A stretch of DNA of 64,000 nt from Urophycis tenuis (GCA_036785325.1 JAXIVH010000010.1:3673225-3737224), one strand, 5' to 3'; counted from the stretch's first letter, positions 16,811 through 29,168 are shown. The notes: a model not told the origin generated them from the sequence alone. Numbers and translations are program-made.

Positions 16811-18047
16811 CTGCACACAAACACCAGCTCAAGTTGGCAAAAGCAACGTATTTGCATGCAGAATTAGAATGTATACGTGTTGAAACCACACTCTTGCATC
16901 CAAGCATTTGATTTGTTTAAAAAAAAAGTCAGTCCCACACACAGCCTAACTGCTGATGCTGCACAGCCTACAGGAGCCGACGTTGAGTGTATTCATTGGT
17001 TCATCGGTTATTCTAACGAGCCTCGTAGTCATATCGGTCATGAATGTGCGGTGTGTGTGTGTGCAATGTGCAACGTGTTTACGCTTGCTGCAGGTAGTAA
17101 AGATGTTGTCATGTATAAATCACAGCGCCATGGCTGCCGGCGACTCGTCCACAAGGCGGCCCACCTACAGCCCCACCCAGAGCCCCACCCAGCGGTCCGT
17201 GGATCTGTCGAGAACGTCAATGCATACGATCTATACCACCATCAGCTTTTTTAACAGAAGACTCGCCAGGTGTAGTGTGTTTCGTATGTAAACCGTGTGA
17301 ACGGTGTGTTTAGTCTGCAACAGTGTGACCCATTCTGTTTGGTACTGAGGTGGAGAGCAGAGCAGCGAGGCGACACAAGGCCGCTCTGCCCTCCGTGTTG
17401 TTCTGGAGCGACAAGTACACTGCGAGATTTCATACTAAACCGTGGATCCACCAGTATCGACCACAACAGGATCCAAAACGCATCAACAATGCGATAGGAA
17501 CAATGATTAAAATTAACAATAACGCCAAGTGTTGCATAGCAACACCTGAAGCCTTTAACTACCGTTTTATGCTAAGCTAAACATGGCTAGCTAATTGAAC
17601 GGTGACGTCATTTATTGACATTAACCAGACGAGAGCATCGCTACTGTGGAGACATTTGATGAGCAGATGTTAAAGATAACGAACAAACCTTTGAAAGTGG
17701 AGTAGGTTTGTGAATTGACACAACAGCGATCCTTTTCCTGAAACAGCCCAGCGGCCAACGCGTCACTATGGAGGCTGAGGAGGGACAATTCAAGTGTCCC
17801 ATAAAGTGTGGGTCTCTCAGCCATAGGTCTCAGCTTGCTGCTGCGGCATCCATCTGGTTAATCAATATAACCACTCAAAACTCACAACTTATATATACAT
17901 GGTTGAAGAACTTTGGACACCAACAATAAAGCCTATTCATGTATATAATTTGCTGATTTGAATAGGGTTAGGGTTAGGGTTAGTTTTTTGTATAGGCCAA
18001 TCATTCCATTGCAAACAGTGAGTTGTTGTATAAAAAAAGTATAATAC
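16811..18047. other. Between dync1i2 and cybrd1: 5' region of dync1i2, no further coding exon seen
   Basis: The 5' UTR acceptor of dync1i2 at 16,811 (TGCAG on the minus strand) implies at least one upstream non-coding exon and a promoter in this stretch, probably between about 17,100 and 17,900. I cannot place it. A three-unit TTAGGG run lies at about 17,964-17,982. Confidence 0.5.
17964..17982. repeat. Interstitial telomere-type (TTAGGG)3
   Basis: Three consecutive GGGTTA units, the vertebrate telomere repeat, far from any chromosome end as judged from the surrounding gene block. Short enough to be chance or a scar of repair. Confidence 0.7.
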
Positions 18048-18053
18048 TTTATT
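18048..18053 (-). promoter_or_regulatory. cybrd1: Probable polyadenylation signal of cybrd1
   Basis: AATAAA on the minus strand, about 360 bases beyond the cybrd1 stop codon. I did not see a closer canonical hexamer. Confidence 0.5.
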
Positions 18054-18409
18054 TTTTGCATTACATGAATGTAAAACACAATTATGAAAAAAAAAACATT
18101 TATGGAAATAAAAACATTTCCACTACTACTACTTTTCAGTTAGAATATGCAAATATCATGAGTCGGGATAATGGCATGAACTAAAAGATATTAAAATATA
18201 TATATATTGTTATAAAGAAGATCTAAAAGTAAACTCCAGTGCTACCGAGCTGCACAGGCTCTACGTGGAGCGGAACAAAAGGCCCCATTGTGTGAGACCT
18301 GCTGCAGCGGGGGAGTGAGGTATAGGAAGAGACATTCCTGGTCGCTATCAGCAGTAAAAAAAAAAAAGCCCTTGTGAATCCCAGTGACACCGGGAGTCTC
18401 AGCGGCCGC

Positions 18410-19995
18410 TCATTCCTTCATGTCGCTCTGCTTGGTGCCCCTCCTCCGTAGGTCGTCGGCCGCCTCGCCGGCGAGCCCCTCGGAGGGCTGGGGGGGCGCG
18501 GCCCGGCCCATGGCGTGGTCCTCCTCCGCGGGGAGCAGGGACAGCAGGGTCTGCTCGCTGGGCCGCTTCCAGTGAGGACGCGTGGTGATCCACAGGATCA
18601 GCGCTCCGAACGCCACCAGGAGGAGGCCCAGGACGTTCACGAACGAGGCCTCGGGGGGAGAGTCCTTGTACTTTGGGTTGCTCCTGAAAAGGTCAAACGC
18701 CGGCGTTACTGTTGGGGCTTTGGTTTTATGGCGGTGTGCAAAATGGGAGGCTTGAGGGAGAGTCCCCGATGAGTTTTTTGAGTTCTGGGTTACTCACAGG
18801 CCGAAGATGAGTTTCTCTGTGATGCCCATGAGGGCAGTGGCGATGACGGACGAGAAGATGAACAGGCCGCTGTAGACGTGGAGGGGCATGAACATTGCTC
18901 TCCATTTCACAGGCGCAGCAGGGACCAAGTACAGGCCAACTCCCAGGACGAGCTGAGGCAGAAGAGACAACAGTGCAGCGTTGAATCCATTTGTTACACA
19001 AGATTCACAAATAGGGAAGAGACTAAACGGACACACCTAAACCTAACCATCTCTAACCTATTACCTAAACAGACAGACAGACGAACAGAAATACTTTAAT
19101 GATCCCTGAGGGAAACTAGCTAAACTAGTTATACTAACTTAATATCTAAGCCGAACCATCTCTAAGTTAATACCCAAACCTAACCACCTCTAACTTAATA
19201 CCTAAACTTAGTTATCTCTCCCCACAGATAGTGACAGAACTGTATATGCCCAGTGGAACACGTACACACTAAACGATGTCGTTCACTGTTAGAACACGAT
19301 ACATGGCACTAGTGACTAAACATGGCAGAACGGGGGTACCTGCAGGCTGTACAGCAGCACAGCTGTTATCCCCAGCCAGCTGTGCAGACTGTACATGTTC
19401 GGGATTTTAGCAGTGTTATGAAAGTCAAACACGGCCACAAGGGCTATGACGGCCAGGATGAAGGCCAGCAGATGAAGGCCAGCGTGAACCATCTTCATCA
19501 CCAGCTTGCTGTACTTCCAGGTCCATGGCATTCGGTACACAATAATAGCTGAAAGTGAGAACGTCAAACATTACGACACACATAACAATGTTACAGCATC
19601 AACAGTAAAGGGGGCGTGTGCGTTTGAGCGCGTAACGAGCGACTGTGCCGAGGACCACATGTTTAAGTTTGATGTAAAATCATAATACAGAAATATAACC
19701 GAAACTTCACAAAAAAGGCATCGTAGGAGTGATTTTGCAGAGACAAGCAAACCCTAAGACAAAGTGTTGGCATCGTTCGCGTTGCCCGGAGAAGGTTCGT
19801 ACCGATTCCCTGCAAGAAGACGAAGCCCACCACGACCAGAACCGGGTGCCAGTTGAACTCCGCCGCACCCCCGTCCCACGCCAGCCCCTCTCTGTAGTGG
19901 AGCACCCAGACCAACACGAACACGATGGAGAGCAGCCCGAAGGAAACCGCGGCTAAGAAAGCGAATACAAAGCGTTTGTAGTCTTCAGTCGCCAT
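18410..19995 (-). CDS. cybrd1: cybrd1 (duodenal cytochrome b type), transmembrane ascorbate-dependent ferric reductase
   Basis: Four exons on the minus strand: 19803-19995, 19340-19548, 18798-18952 and 18410-18683, with a stop at 18410-18412. They give 276 residues, against 286 in human CYBRD1. The protein is a six-helix cytochrome b561 that passes electrons from cytosolic ascorbate through two b hemes to ferric iron outside the cell. The four heme-ligand histidines are visible in FNWHPV (residue 50), VHAGLH, YSLHSW and PLHVYSG. TALMGITEKLIFGL and ITTRPHWKRP match the family near the last two helices. The cytosolic tail after the last helix is short and shares little with mammals. The start MATEDYKRF aligns with the human start. 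It is transcribed in the same direction as dcaf17, whose 3' end lies about 300 bases upstream. Confidence 0.96.
19083..19130. repeat. Fragment of a dispersed teleost repeat
   Basis: ACTTTAATGATCCCTGAGGG recurs at about 26,753 and in related form (reverse) near 3,066. This string is a common tail of dispersed fish repeats; the family assignment is from memory. Confidence 0.6.
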
Positions 19996-20290
19996 CGCTA
20001 AACGCGGAGTCTCAGGGGAGTTACTTGAAGAATGCTGTCGGAGAAACAGAAGTGTGTCAAGAGGTCACTCGAAGGGAAGGACTTGAGTCACGTGACCGCA
20101 GCGCTACTTGAGTTGTTTGTGCCACGTAGGAACAGGCAGTCAAACAAAAATGGTCAAAAAACCTAAAGTATACCCCCCTGCTGTTGCTGCAATATATACT
20201 TCCTCTCTTTAGTAGAGGAGATTTGCTCACCAGGGAGACACGATGACACTAGCCACAGTAAGGGATACAAGATGCAGAAAACCACGAGTC
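19996..20290 (-). promoter_or_regulatory. cybrd1 5' region between dcaf17 3' end and cybrd1 start
   Basis: Only about 300 bases separate the cybrd1 ATG from the dcaf17 polyadenylation signal, so the cybrd1 promoter must lie here or inside the dcaf17 3' end. I see CACGTGAC (E-box) near 20,090 and a CACGTAGG near 20,124, but no TATA box at a convincing place. Confidence 0.4.
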
Positions 20291-20296
20291 TTTATT
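20291..20296 (-). promoter_or_regulatory. dcaf17: Polyadenylation signal of dcaf17
   Basis: AATAAA on the minus strand, 75 bases after the dcaf17 stop codon. Confidence 0.75.
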
Positions 20297-20370
20297 GATT
20301 TTTTTAATGGTATAAAAAAGAAACAGCCAAATTATTTCCAGCATGGGTAAACTCGTTGAAGGTCACAGCA

Positions 20371-22741
20371 TTATTTAGTTTCGGTTTGGAGTTTGTAGAC
20401 ATGGCAGCGAAAGGTGTTGTTCTTCTGTTCAATATGAACAATCGTGTCCTTATCATAGTACATCTCATTCCGGTATGTCTGGAAGAAGGAATAACAAAAC
20501 ATGTTGAGTGGACAACAAGCTCAATCACAGACACAAGACACTCCACAGAAGCACACTGGCTGCTCACCACATCCCAGCCCTGCTTCAGGGGAATGGTCTT
20601 CAGCAGCTCTCCGCTGTGGTTGTCGTGCAGCTTCACGTGGGCACTCTCTTCAGCCTCTTCAACGCCGGTGACCACCAGCGCCAGAAGATCCAACTCGTCC
20701 TCATACTCCACCGTGCGGAAGGCCTGCGGGGAATCCACGCCGTTAGTTCTCATTCGCGTTGCAGGAACTTTTAGCCCACAAACATGCTCGCGTGCAGGCA
20801 GTGTTCCCTCAGAATTCAGGGCGGTTTGTCGCTCTATTAATTAATACTCAGGACAAGATGTTACTATCCCTTGTGCCGTTATCGAAGATAAACACATGTA
20901 GAAGGCCAGCTCAGATAAGACCAAGCACACAACACGCGCGTGATATAACCATTTGGGGCAGCTGCGGCCTACTGGTTAGGGCTTTGGACTTGTAGCTGGT
21001 TCGCCGGTTCGAACCCCGACCAGTACGAACGGCTGAAGTGCCCTTGAGCAAGGCACCTAACCCCTCACTGCTCCCCGAGTGCCGCTGTTGCAGGCAGCTC
21101 ACTGCATCGGGTTTAAGTGTGTGCTTCACCTCACTGTGTGCCACACCATCACTGTGTTCTGAGTGTTTCACTAATTCACGATTGGGTTAAATGCAGAGAC
21201 CAAATTTCCCTCACGGGATCAAAAGAGTAATTCTTCTTCTTCTTCTTCTAGGTGCAACACCATAGCAGACATCAGGCTACGCCATCATAACATCTACAGA
21301 GTCATTCCTCAGGTGGCACCAGTCACCCATTACCTCGCCTAGCCAACAGCGGTGTGCGGCACATCATTGGGCTTATCAAAGGCAAAGTGACACGTTCTTA
21401 CATGCATAGGCTACTGAATATTGGCACGTGACCATCTTGATACCTCCTGATCCGGGTCGTCGTCCAGCTGTTGACTGACCCGCCTGACCGTACGCCCCGA
21501 GGAGGTGACGCTGACCCGGGGAGCCACCTGGTCCAGTGAGAGGAAGGGGTCCGTTAACCAGGTGATGATGGCCGTATCTGTGGTAGCACTCTTTAAGGAG
21601 CTTCCATAATGCCTCGTTTTAGCCCAAAGCCATAGCTTGGGAAGAAAGTGCACATTTAGTGTGTAAATATGCACAAAGAAAGTGCATATTTACACATAAG
21701 CTCACTACTCACATTATCGCGAGTCGTCTTAATGGCAAACTCTTCGACCACCTCTGACGGAAAATCACTTTTCAGGCCACTCACACACCTCAGCACTCTG
21801 GAGAAGGTCATAAAAACAGGTTAAACTCAATCCAAAAGAAATGCCTTCTTTGCCTCGTATGGAACAGTGGTGAATGATGTAACTTAATGATGTGCATCAC
21901 ACTCTGGGTCAACGCGTGGCCGCTCACCTTACAGTGGTGGGTCCAACGTGAACGATCCGCCCTGACTCATCAGGGTGGAAGTATATCAAATCTACCTCCA
22001 GAGAGCAGTGGTTCATGTCTTGGACGCCATTCTTTGCCTACAGTTTTTTCCAAGAATAAAAACACATTCATGACCCAACAACTAAAGGCATCATCAATAG
22101 CATGATGGATGTACACTGATGCACACATAACACATCTCAGAAAGGCATTCCACATCCCCGGGACACTCAAGCGATGCCTCCGCAAAGACACCAGAGAGCA
22201 CTGGCTGCCGCACTTGTGGCAACAACGGCTGAGAACAATAGCTGTCCAAAACACCAGTGGCCCTCAAACAGAGATTGGCACTGTGGGGAAGGAGCAGCTA
22301 TGGGGACGGTCCCCGTAGAACAGAATCACACATGTATTGAGGCGGTACTCGGCCAGGTCTGTACACGAGACACGGTCGGCGGGTACCAGAATGCCCTCGG
22401 CCAGGGAGCAGATGTGGTACGTTCCTCTGTGCTTCTTGAGGGGAGGCGTGTATATGTAGTGCCAGGGGAAGCCCCCGATCTGCACGTCGTGGTCGGAGCA
22501 CGAGACCTCAAACAGCACCGGCGGACAATCTAATGAGACAAATAATCATAATTTAAAAAATACAATTATTTCATAGATGTATTTTATTTATTCACTTGGA
22601 GCGTCACAAGGTCCCGGTAAGAGAGAGAGGGCGTCCTACCCTTGATGAAGATGTTCACCGGTATGCCGTAGGGCGCTTCTCCCACCACACTGTCCCCCTG
22701 GAACGGGCTGGGCCGGCCCAGAACCAGCCTCTGGGTCATGC

Positions 22742-22818
<77 letters not shown>

Positions 22819-24737
22819 AAGTGGGGATATATATACATATAAGAGGGCTTTGAGAAGAGCTACACAAGGAGTATCTGAGGAGCTGCCTGTTTTTGTTATG
22901 GCATGAAAATGAAATGAACAAAATGGAGACTACCTCGCTGACGATCCGGTCAAAGCTGTAGAGCTTCACTGAATTGGTGTGGCAAACGGCCAGTGTGCCC
23001 TGCGTTAACGCAACATCAGTAACGGTGTTTCCAAACACCTGGAGAGGAATAAGGTTGCCAAGTCAGCCGCCTTTACTGTTCATCACTTTAATTATAAGCT
23101 CAGAGGCCTTGCATGACGTCTTGAGACTTAGCAGAGTCCTGAGACGTAATGACTTGCATTCACAGTGGCAAACAAGTGAGATAATCAATATTGGTGCAAA
23201 TAAAACAATTATGTGTGCCGCAGAACCTGCAGAACAGCTTTAGGATTCAGAACACAATGTTAGCAGCTTGTTAATATTTAGGTTATTGTTATTTTAGGAT
23301 TCAGAACACAAGGTTAGTAGCTTGTTAGTCCTTATGTTTTATTAATAGTGACAGAATGGCATTGAAGGAGGAAGAACGTTTTGAATTCAAAAGCAGCACT
23401 TTTGAGTAAGAATTTCGTAAGTGAGTTGATGAAATGTCAACATCACTCACAAGCACAGCCTAGAAGGGGCAAGGAATAGGAGAGTACAACAAGTTTGCAT
23501 ACCGTTTTATTGATCTCCAACATTCCTACAATTTCCAGGGGGAAGATTTTAAAGATGGCCAGAAGCATCAGGGTATCCTGTCAAATTCAGAGGGAGAAAC
23601 AACTTTCATTCTATGTTTAAAATGACAATGTTAGTCAAAACAGGTGTGGTGATCATGTGGGATATTGCAACACCATGTTCAACATAAAAACTTCACAATT
23701 TTTTGTATTCATTCTTTATTTTAAGACCATTTTCATTGTACCTGTCGCAGAAAAGGGGCACATTTGTTTTGGACCGACTTGACATAAAATCTCTCTTGAA
23801 ATTCATCCCAGTGAAGGTACCTTGCAAACAAAGAAATACATGACATTGGACACCCACTGTGTCGTACATAATCAAAACATGGACCGAAAAATGTTGTAAT
23901 TTACTTGAACTTCAGGCGTGATGTGAGGTAAACTCCCTGTAGCCTCTGCCCAGTTTCAGCTGATACGCAATAAAGCCAATTATTGGCAGTCACGGTCACC
24001 AGGCAAGGCTTCTGCTCAGAAGGAGTGGACAATGTTTTCTCCTGTTGGGGAAATAAGTTTTAGAGTTAGCATACAAGATACTATCTAACATGCAAGTTAG
24101 ACATCGTCGTTCAAAGTCCATCGTGCACACAATGCAAATCAGAATAGGTGCTGTGATAACAGATAGTGTTAACTTAAGGTAAGTAAACAGGAGGTTCACT
24201 TACAAGTGGGCTTGAGCATTGTAAGGCATCTTCTATTTCCTCCAATTTTTTCCGTTGAGGCAACTTGTATAAGAGCTGAGGACGTGAATCAATGCTGGAA
24301 AAAAAGAGTACATTTAAACTACTGGGTTTGGGGTAGGAATACACATCATAGTGGTATGTCCATCATAATCTAAAAAATAAAATGGCAAAGGTGCAAAAAC
24401 AATACGTACCAACTGTAGCAACTGTGGAAATTTTCAAAGTAGATTTTTCCATTTCCATAGGCAATGGTGGATTTTGAAGCCTTGCTCCAGACTTTAATGA
24501 AATTACTGTTTTCCTATCATTCATACAAATCACAACAGTAGGTGTAATCGTTTTCAACGAAATAATCGGATTCTGAAACACCGTGCTCATGAAAGACAAT
24601 GTCCTGGCATTTACCTGCAGGACGATGGCCCTCAGCATCCTCATGTTCTCCCTCAGGATCTTTCCATAATCATGACTTCCTCTGGCCCTGCAGTCCAGCC
24701 TGCGGGGGGCGCTCGTCCGTCTGCGGGAACCAGCCAT
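20371..24737 (-). CDS. dcaf17: dcaf17, DDB1- and CUL4-associated factor 17
   Basis: Fourteen minus-strand exons: 24615-24737, 24410-24513, 24204-24294, 23905-24041, 23742-23820, 23503-23577, 22934-23038, 22640-22742, 22387-22529, 21928-22037, 21713-21797, 21444-21590, 20568-20723 and 20371-20478. The phases agree at each junction and the total is 521 codons (human 520). The protein is a nuclear/nucleolar substrate receptor of CUL4-DDB1 ubiquitin ligase; human loss causes Woodhouse-Sakati syndrome. Recognisable blocks are NWLYRISAETG, GEAPYGIP, IGGFPWHYIYTPP, DLIYFHPDESGRIVHVGP, LDDDPDQE and VEYEDELDLL. In exon 2 the acceptor was set at 24,514 (ATAG before GAAAAC) because the nearer AG would put a stop in frame. 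The exon 12 acceptor at 21,591 is weak. Exon 8 begins directly beside a (TG)n tract. mettl8 is head to head upstream. Confidence 0.95.
20957..21250 (+). mobile_element. tRNA-derived SINE
   Basis: The head resembles a tRNA: an A-box-like TGGTTAGGGCTTTGG and a B box GGTTCGAACCCC. It is followed by a body with CCCTTGAGCAAGGCACCTAA and AAATGCAGAGACCAAATTTC, and a (TTC)n tail at 21,233-21,250. This body is typical of teleost tRNA-SINEs carrying a conserved central domain (from memory). It sits in a dcaf17 intron, opposite to the gene. Confidence 0.9.
22744..22817. repeat. (TG)n microsatellite touching the dcaf17 exon 8 acceptor
   Basis: On the minus strand this is a (CA)n run that ends in the CACAG acceptor of exon 22640-22742. 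Confidence 0.95.
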
Positions 24738-25589
24738 CACTAGGGGGCGCTGTGCGTCAACTGTGGCTCACCTCAGGTAAGAACGATATCGACCTCTGTC
24801 TGCACGTTTGTCTGTACCGATGATCTGTTCACAATGGCATGCCTTGTTCACCTTTATTGCACCAAATGGGTTCTGTGAGACTCTGGGGAGTTGACGTTAC
24901 CCTGGCACGCTTGCTGTGTTAACTTTACTCCATTGTGTAAGGGTCATAGCTCCACAGCTAGCCGAAACAACCACATGGTCGAATCACCGAACGTGAGGAT
25001 ACCCGCTAAATAACCATAGCTGGTTGTAACTTGAGAGTGTGTAACCTCTGAGCTAATGCAAGCTGCCACACTATGCACCTGTGAAGTTTAGAGCGCCAAC
25101 AAAACAAAAGGATATCCGCACTCATTACTTTCAACATAAAAGCTGGTTGAAACTCGTTTTGTTGAACTTGAGGTTGTTAATCTTATGTTACCCCATAAGT
25201 GGTTCATTTAAACAGTATAACATAAAAAGGCCTGTTTATTGTTGTTATACGAACTGTAGTTTTAGTAAAGAAATATGTGGGGTTTTCTTTATGTCCTTTA
25301 CTTCGAAGGCGCGCAGTATATTTCCGGTCTTATTTCATTTTTCTCCAACAAGCTCCAAACTACCGGATGAAACGCCGGGTTGTCAAGTAAGCAGTCTCAC
25401 CGTTTAATTGCAGTTCTCGTAGGTCAATGAAGCAGCAACGACAATGGGTTGTCTAATCCAACAAATCATACTTCATGTATGAGGTATGATGCTCTCTGAA
25501 GTGGTGTCATATCATCAATATTGCAGTTGTTGTTATTTACTTAGTGTGTGTGTGTGTGTGTGTGTGTTTTTACCTTTACCTTTACCCAG
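24738..25589. promoter_or_regulatory. Head-to-head intergenic region of dcaf17 and mettl8
   Basis: About 860 bases lie between the dcaf17 ATG and the mettl8 coding start. A TTCCGG (ETS-type) site near 25,321 precedes a possible mettl8 5' UTR exon that would end at the donor GTAAGC starting at 25,387. This is compatible with a shared or closely spaced divergent promoter, but the transcription starts cannot be read from sequence. Confidence 0.5.
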
Positions 25590-25601
25590 CTTGGTGTAAA
25601 A

Positions 25602-27859
25602 ATGCACACGTATAGGAGCTTACATCTTTGCTCTGCAGCTAAATATGTGTGCAAGTTATACATCAGACTGCAGAGCACAGCAAGAGGACCCTCTGCTCCA
25701 CTGGGTGCCAGATTTCTGACCAACCCTGAGGACATATTCCAACACAACATGTGGTTAGTAGAAGTAATGCAGTCCATTGTCCAAATATTAAGGGTAGAAC
25801 TACTTGTTGATGTAATAATAATGTAATAATTGGTGATGTGACAAGAAGAAGCACTTGTCATTATGAGCAAAAATAAGATGGTTTTTCACATATATTTATA
25901 AGTGATCGGTATTAGTTATTTGTGTTTCAATGCTGAAGAAGAAGATATAACTGCAACACACTGTGTTTTATAGGGATCATGTGCAGTGGACTGAAGAGGA
26001 AATGGAAAGCGCACGTAAACAAGCAGAGGACAACTCCAGCGTGCACATTCCTCTCGCGGAGCAAGGCCTGGCAATGTTATTTTTATTCAACCTTTATTTA
26101 TTCACTGAGGTTGAAACACCTCTTTTGCAAGAGAGAGCCGACAGCAGTACAGTCACAAACATCACATGACATTGTAACCGTGTCACACTGTGACGAGGGG
26201 TACGTGAACATACAAGTTAATTGCGTCTCTCCATCGTGCAGGCAAATACGACACAGAAGCCTGGCAATACTGGAACAGGTTTTATGAGACTCACCGCGGC
26301 AACTTCTTCAAGGATCGCCGGTGGTTGTTCAACGAGTTTCCGGAGCTGCTCTCGACAGGACGCAGAAGCGATCCCGTGGACGGGAGCCCGTCGGAGAACC
26401 CGAGCTCTGGCAGAACCGCAGAGCCCTGGCGGGATCACAGAGGAGATGGAGATGGAGATGGAGATGCAGGTGCCACTGTGTGCCCCACCTCTGTGGATGC
26501 TGGGGCCGCAGATGGTGAAGAGACGCCAGTGGCTTCGTTTCCTGGACAACATGCAGATTTCCGGATATTGGAGGTATAAACTATTGCATGTGTTGCTAAC
26601 AATGTAATCATTGTATTAGATATGATACACTTTATCATCATGATTCCAATTATTATTGTTGCATGTTTTCACTTGATGACTTTGGGTTTGTGTTGCAGGT
26701 TTGACAACTACTGTGCATGATCTAATATTAAGAATGTAGTCAATGACAGACATACTTTAATGATCCCTGAGGGAAATTGCATGCCAATGAACTGGACTGT
26801 CTCTTTACAGGTTGGATGTGGAGTCGGGAACAGTGTGTTTCCCATTGTGAAATCCATTAAGTAAGTCCCCACTTAAAGCCCCACTGTAGTTTTTTTTAAT
26901 ACGCTACCCATGTCTTTTTTTTTTCACAACCAAGGACTGTAAACTCTTTTCGTTGGTCAGTGTGACAGCTTTAATACATCTTAGCCAGATACATCTCACA
27001 AGCACTTGGCATGAAAGAGAACAAACTAATGAATAGAAAGAGTTAAATTTTCAAACAGCTTATTACACGGTTGAGTGTCCATTTCATAAATAAATGTAAT
27101 ACTTTCAAGGTTGTATAAACATCGTCTTTTTTTTTTTTTTTTTTTTACAAATGTTCTTATAATACATAATGCTGTTGGATTTCATGGACACGCCATGCGT
27201 TAATAATAATAAATGACCAAATGGTGTTGCTGATGTGGTTGTTGAATGAAAGGTCCACCTCTGCTCCTGTCCCAGGGAAACGTCTGCGTTCCTGTACTGT
27301 TGTGACTTCTCCCCTCATGCTATCCAGCTTGTCAAGGTAAGAGATCGTGGTCAGAATCATGGGGATCCAAATAATCCTCGCTCTGAAATGGACTCATATT
27401 TTTTGGGACATATTGTTGTAATTTTTAAATTTCGTGCAAGGGTTTGAATTTTTTTTTTTAATCATCTTTAAACACGGTCTAAAAACGCAGTTTCAAGCTT
27501 CCTTTCCTATGGGCTTTTGAGTTACAAATCAAGGACGTGCAATCTTCAGGATGACCACGCTAAGCTCCATCTTACGTTTCTGTTAGGACCATCCAAACTA
27601 CGATCAATCCCTGTGTCATGCCTTTGTCCATGACCTCTGTGAGGAGGGGCAGTCCTTCCCTGTTCCTCCACACAGTCTGGATGTGGTCATGGCGGTGTTT
27701 GTACTCTCGTCCATCCATCCAGCCAGGTAGGTCAGAATAACACACCTGGAAGAAGCCTTGAGTAGTCGAAACTCTCAATCATCATCCCTGTTATGAGCAT
27801 TCACACAATTGCGTATTTGCACATGCTCTCACTCACTCACTCACTCACACACACACACA

Positions 27860-27894
<35 letters not shown>

Positions 27895-29168
27895 TCATCT
27901 TGTATCTAGTCAGTCTTACCTTTCCTTTTAGTTGCTGGTTCGGGAACCTATACCTGACGAACAAGAATGTGTTGCTGAAAATTGACGAGCTCTAAAATCA
28001 CTTATCTGAATTACGTCTGTCGTTTATACCAGAAGAGGGTCCATTAGGTGATATTCTTCAGGACCCTTGACACCCTCTTTATTCTTTAGTCTTCCCTCCT
28101 TCCCTCTGTGTGTACTTATAGGATGTCTTGCTGTAGCAGGAATAGACACGGTCTATTGTCCCCGAGGCTATCCGAAGTTTAAACTTGTAACCGGAGGGCG
28201 ACAAGAGCTAAATGTCCGTGATGTTGCTTTTTTTGATGGGCACTTTTGAATGTTCTGACCATATAGTACAGGAACTGTATGTGCTTTTAGCTGTATGTGT
28301 TTTGGACCCTATCTTGGTAAAATTAATTGCCCCTACTCTGCCCCTTACTCTACACACACACTCACACACACACACACTCACACTATGCAACAGAGATTAA
28401 ATGCATGGTTCACAATTCATATTACTCCAGTGGGATTGGTATTCATCGCCTGTGTTGATGATGAACTATTGTCTTGTGTTCTTGTACTTGCTTTGTGTGC
28501 CGTTGACAGCAGTTTACATAATACATGTTATCACCCGATGATGGGTAGACTGGTGTTTGTGCGCTTGGATGGTGTATTTACAGATGCCTGTCTTTCTGTG
28601 ATTGACAGACTGCAGGCAGTGGTGAACAGGCTGACCTCGTACCTCAAACCTGGAGGAGTGTTTCTCTTCCGGGACTACGGCAGATATGACCTTTCTCAAC
28701 TCAGGTTTAAGAAAGGTTGGTTTCTCAAGAACAGGCTTATTTTCTTAGCATTATTTTGCTATAATATGTGCCGTGCTATACTCTGTTTTACCGCATTCAG
28801 TTCCCTGTGATTCTAATCGTTCTGATCATAATCATACGCTTCTTGTTTTGTTTAGGACAATCTTTAGGAGATCATTTCTACACCCGTGGCGATGGCACTT
28901 GTGTTTACTTCTTCACAAAAGGTTTGTCAACTCTTTTCAAACGTACACAGTGGTCGTGTTCCACGAGACAGACGTCTATTGTACACACGTAACGAGGCGT
29001 TTTGCTTTTGCAGACGAAGTTCACAGTCTTTTTACCAAGGCCGGTCTGGAGGAGCTGCAGAATCTGGAGGACCGCCGGCTTCAAGTGAACAGAGGGAAGA
29101 GAGTGGTGATGCGGCGAGTGTGGATGCAGAGCAAATACCAGAAGACACATTCCACTGGCCAAGCTTAA
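25602..29168 (+). CDS. mettl8: mettl8, mitochondrial tRNA N3-methylcytidine methyltransferase
   Basis: Nine coding exons: 25602-25753 (exon from 25,590), 25974-26065, 26242-26573, 26811-26860, 27276-27336, 27587-27726, 28609-28715, 28856-28921 and 29014-29168. They total 384 codons. METTL8 makes m3C32 in mitochondrial tRNA-Thr and tRNA-Ser(UCN) using S-adenosylmethionine. The basic, Cys/Leu-rich N-terminus fits a mitochondrial targeting signal and PLGARFLTNPEDIFQHNMW aligns with human. The SAM motif I is LEVGCGVGNSVFPI across exons 3-4; then YCCDFSPHAI, FVLSSIHPAR, LKPGGVFLFRDYGRYD and TRGDGTCVYFFTKG follow. Exon 3 carries a long acidic, poorly conserved insert with DGDGDGDAG. Exon 2 has no GT donor: the conserved junction would need a GC donor at 26,066, next to a transposon-like fragment. 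Confidence 0.94.
26070..26170. mobile_element. Transposon-like fragment beside the mettl8 exon 2 boundary
   Basis: TTATTTTTATTCAACC, a purine-rich spacer and CACCTCTTTTGCAAGAGAG follow the layout of a very common teleost interspersed repeat (TTTATTTAACC... CTCTTTTGCAAG..., recalled from memory). It starts within a few bases of the mettl8 exon 2 end. The exact family is unknown. Confidence 0.5.
26741..26790. repeat. Fragment of a dispersed teleost repeat
   Basis: Shares ACTTTAATGATCCCTGAGGG with about 19,099, directly before the mettl8 exon 4 acceptor region. Confidence 0.6.
27834..27894. repeat. (CACT)n/(CA)n microsatellite
   Basis: CACT units followed by a CA run in a mettl8 intron. Confidence 0.9.

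Noticed and set aside
18399..18772. Plus-strand frames over cybrd1 exon 4
   Set aside because: Antisense shadows of the real cybrd1 exon.
20957..21040. A tRNA gene
   Set aside because: A and B boxes are present but the sequence does not fold into a full cloverleaf with a terminator, and it continues into a SINE body with a (TTC)n tail.
24363..24740. dcaf17 first exon read straight through to 24,363
   Set aside because: That frame runs through the intron. The homologous continuation (ENSNFIKVWSKASKS) starts after the acceptor at 24,514 in another frame.
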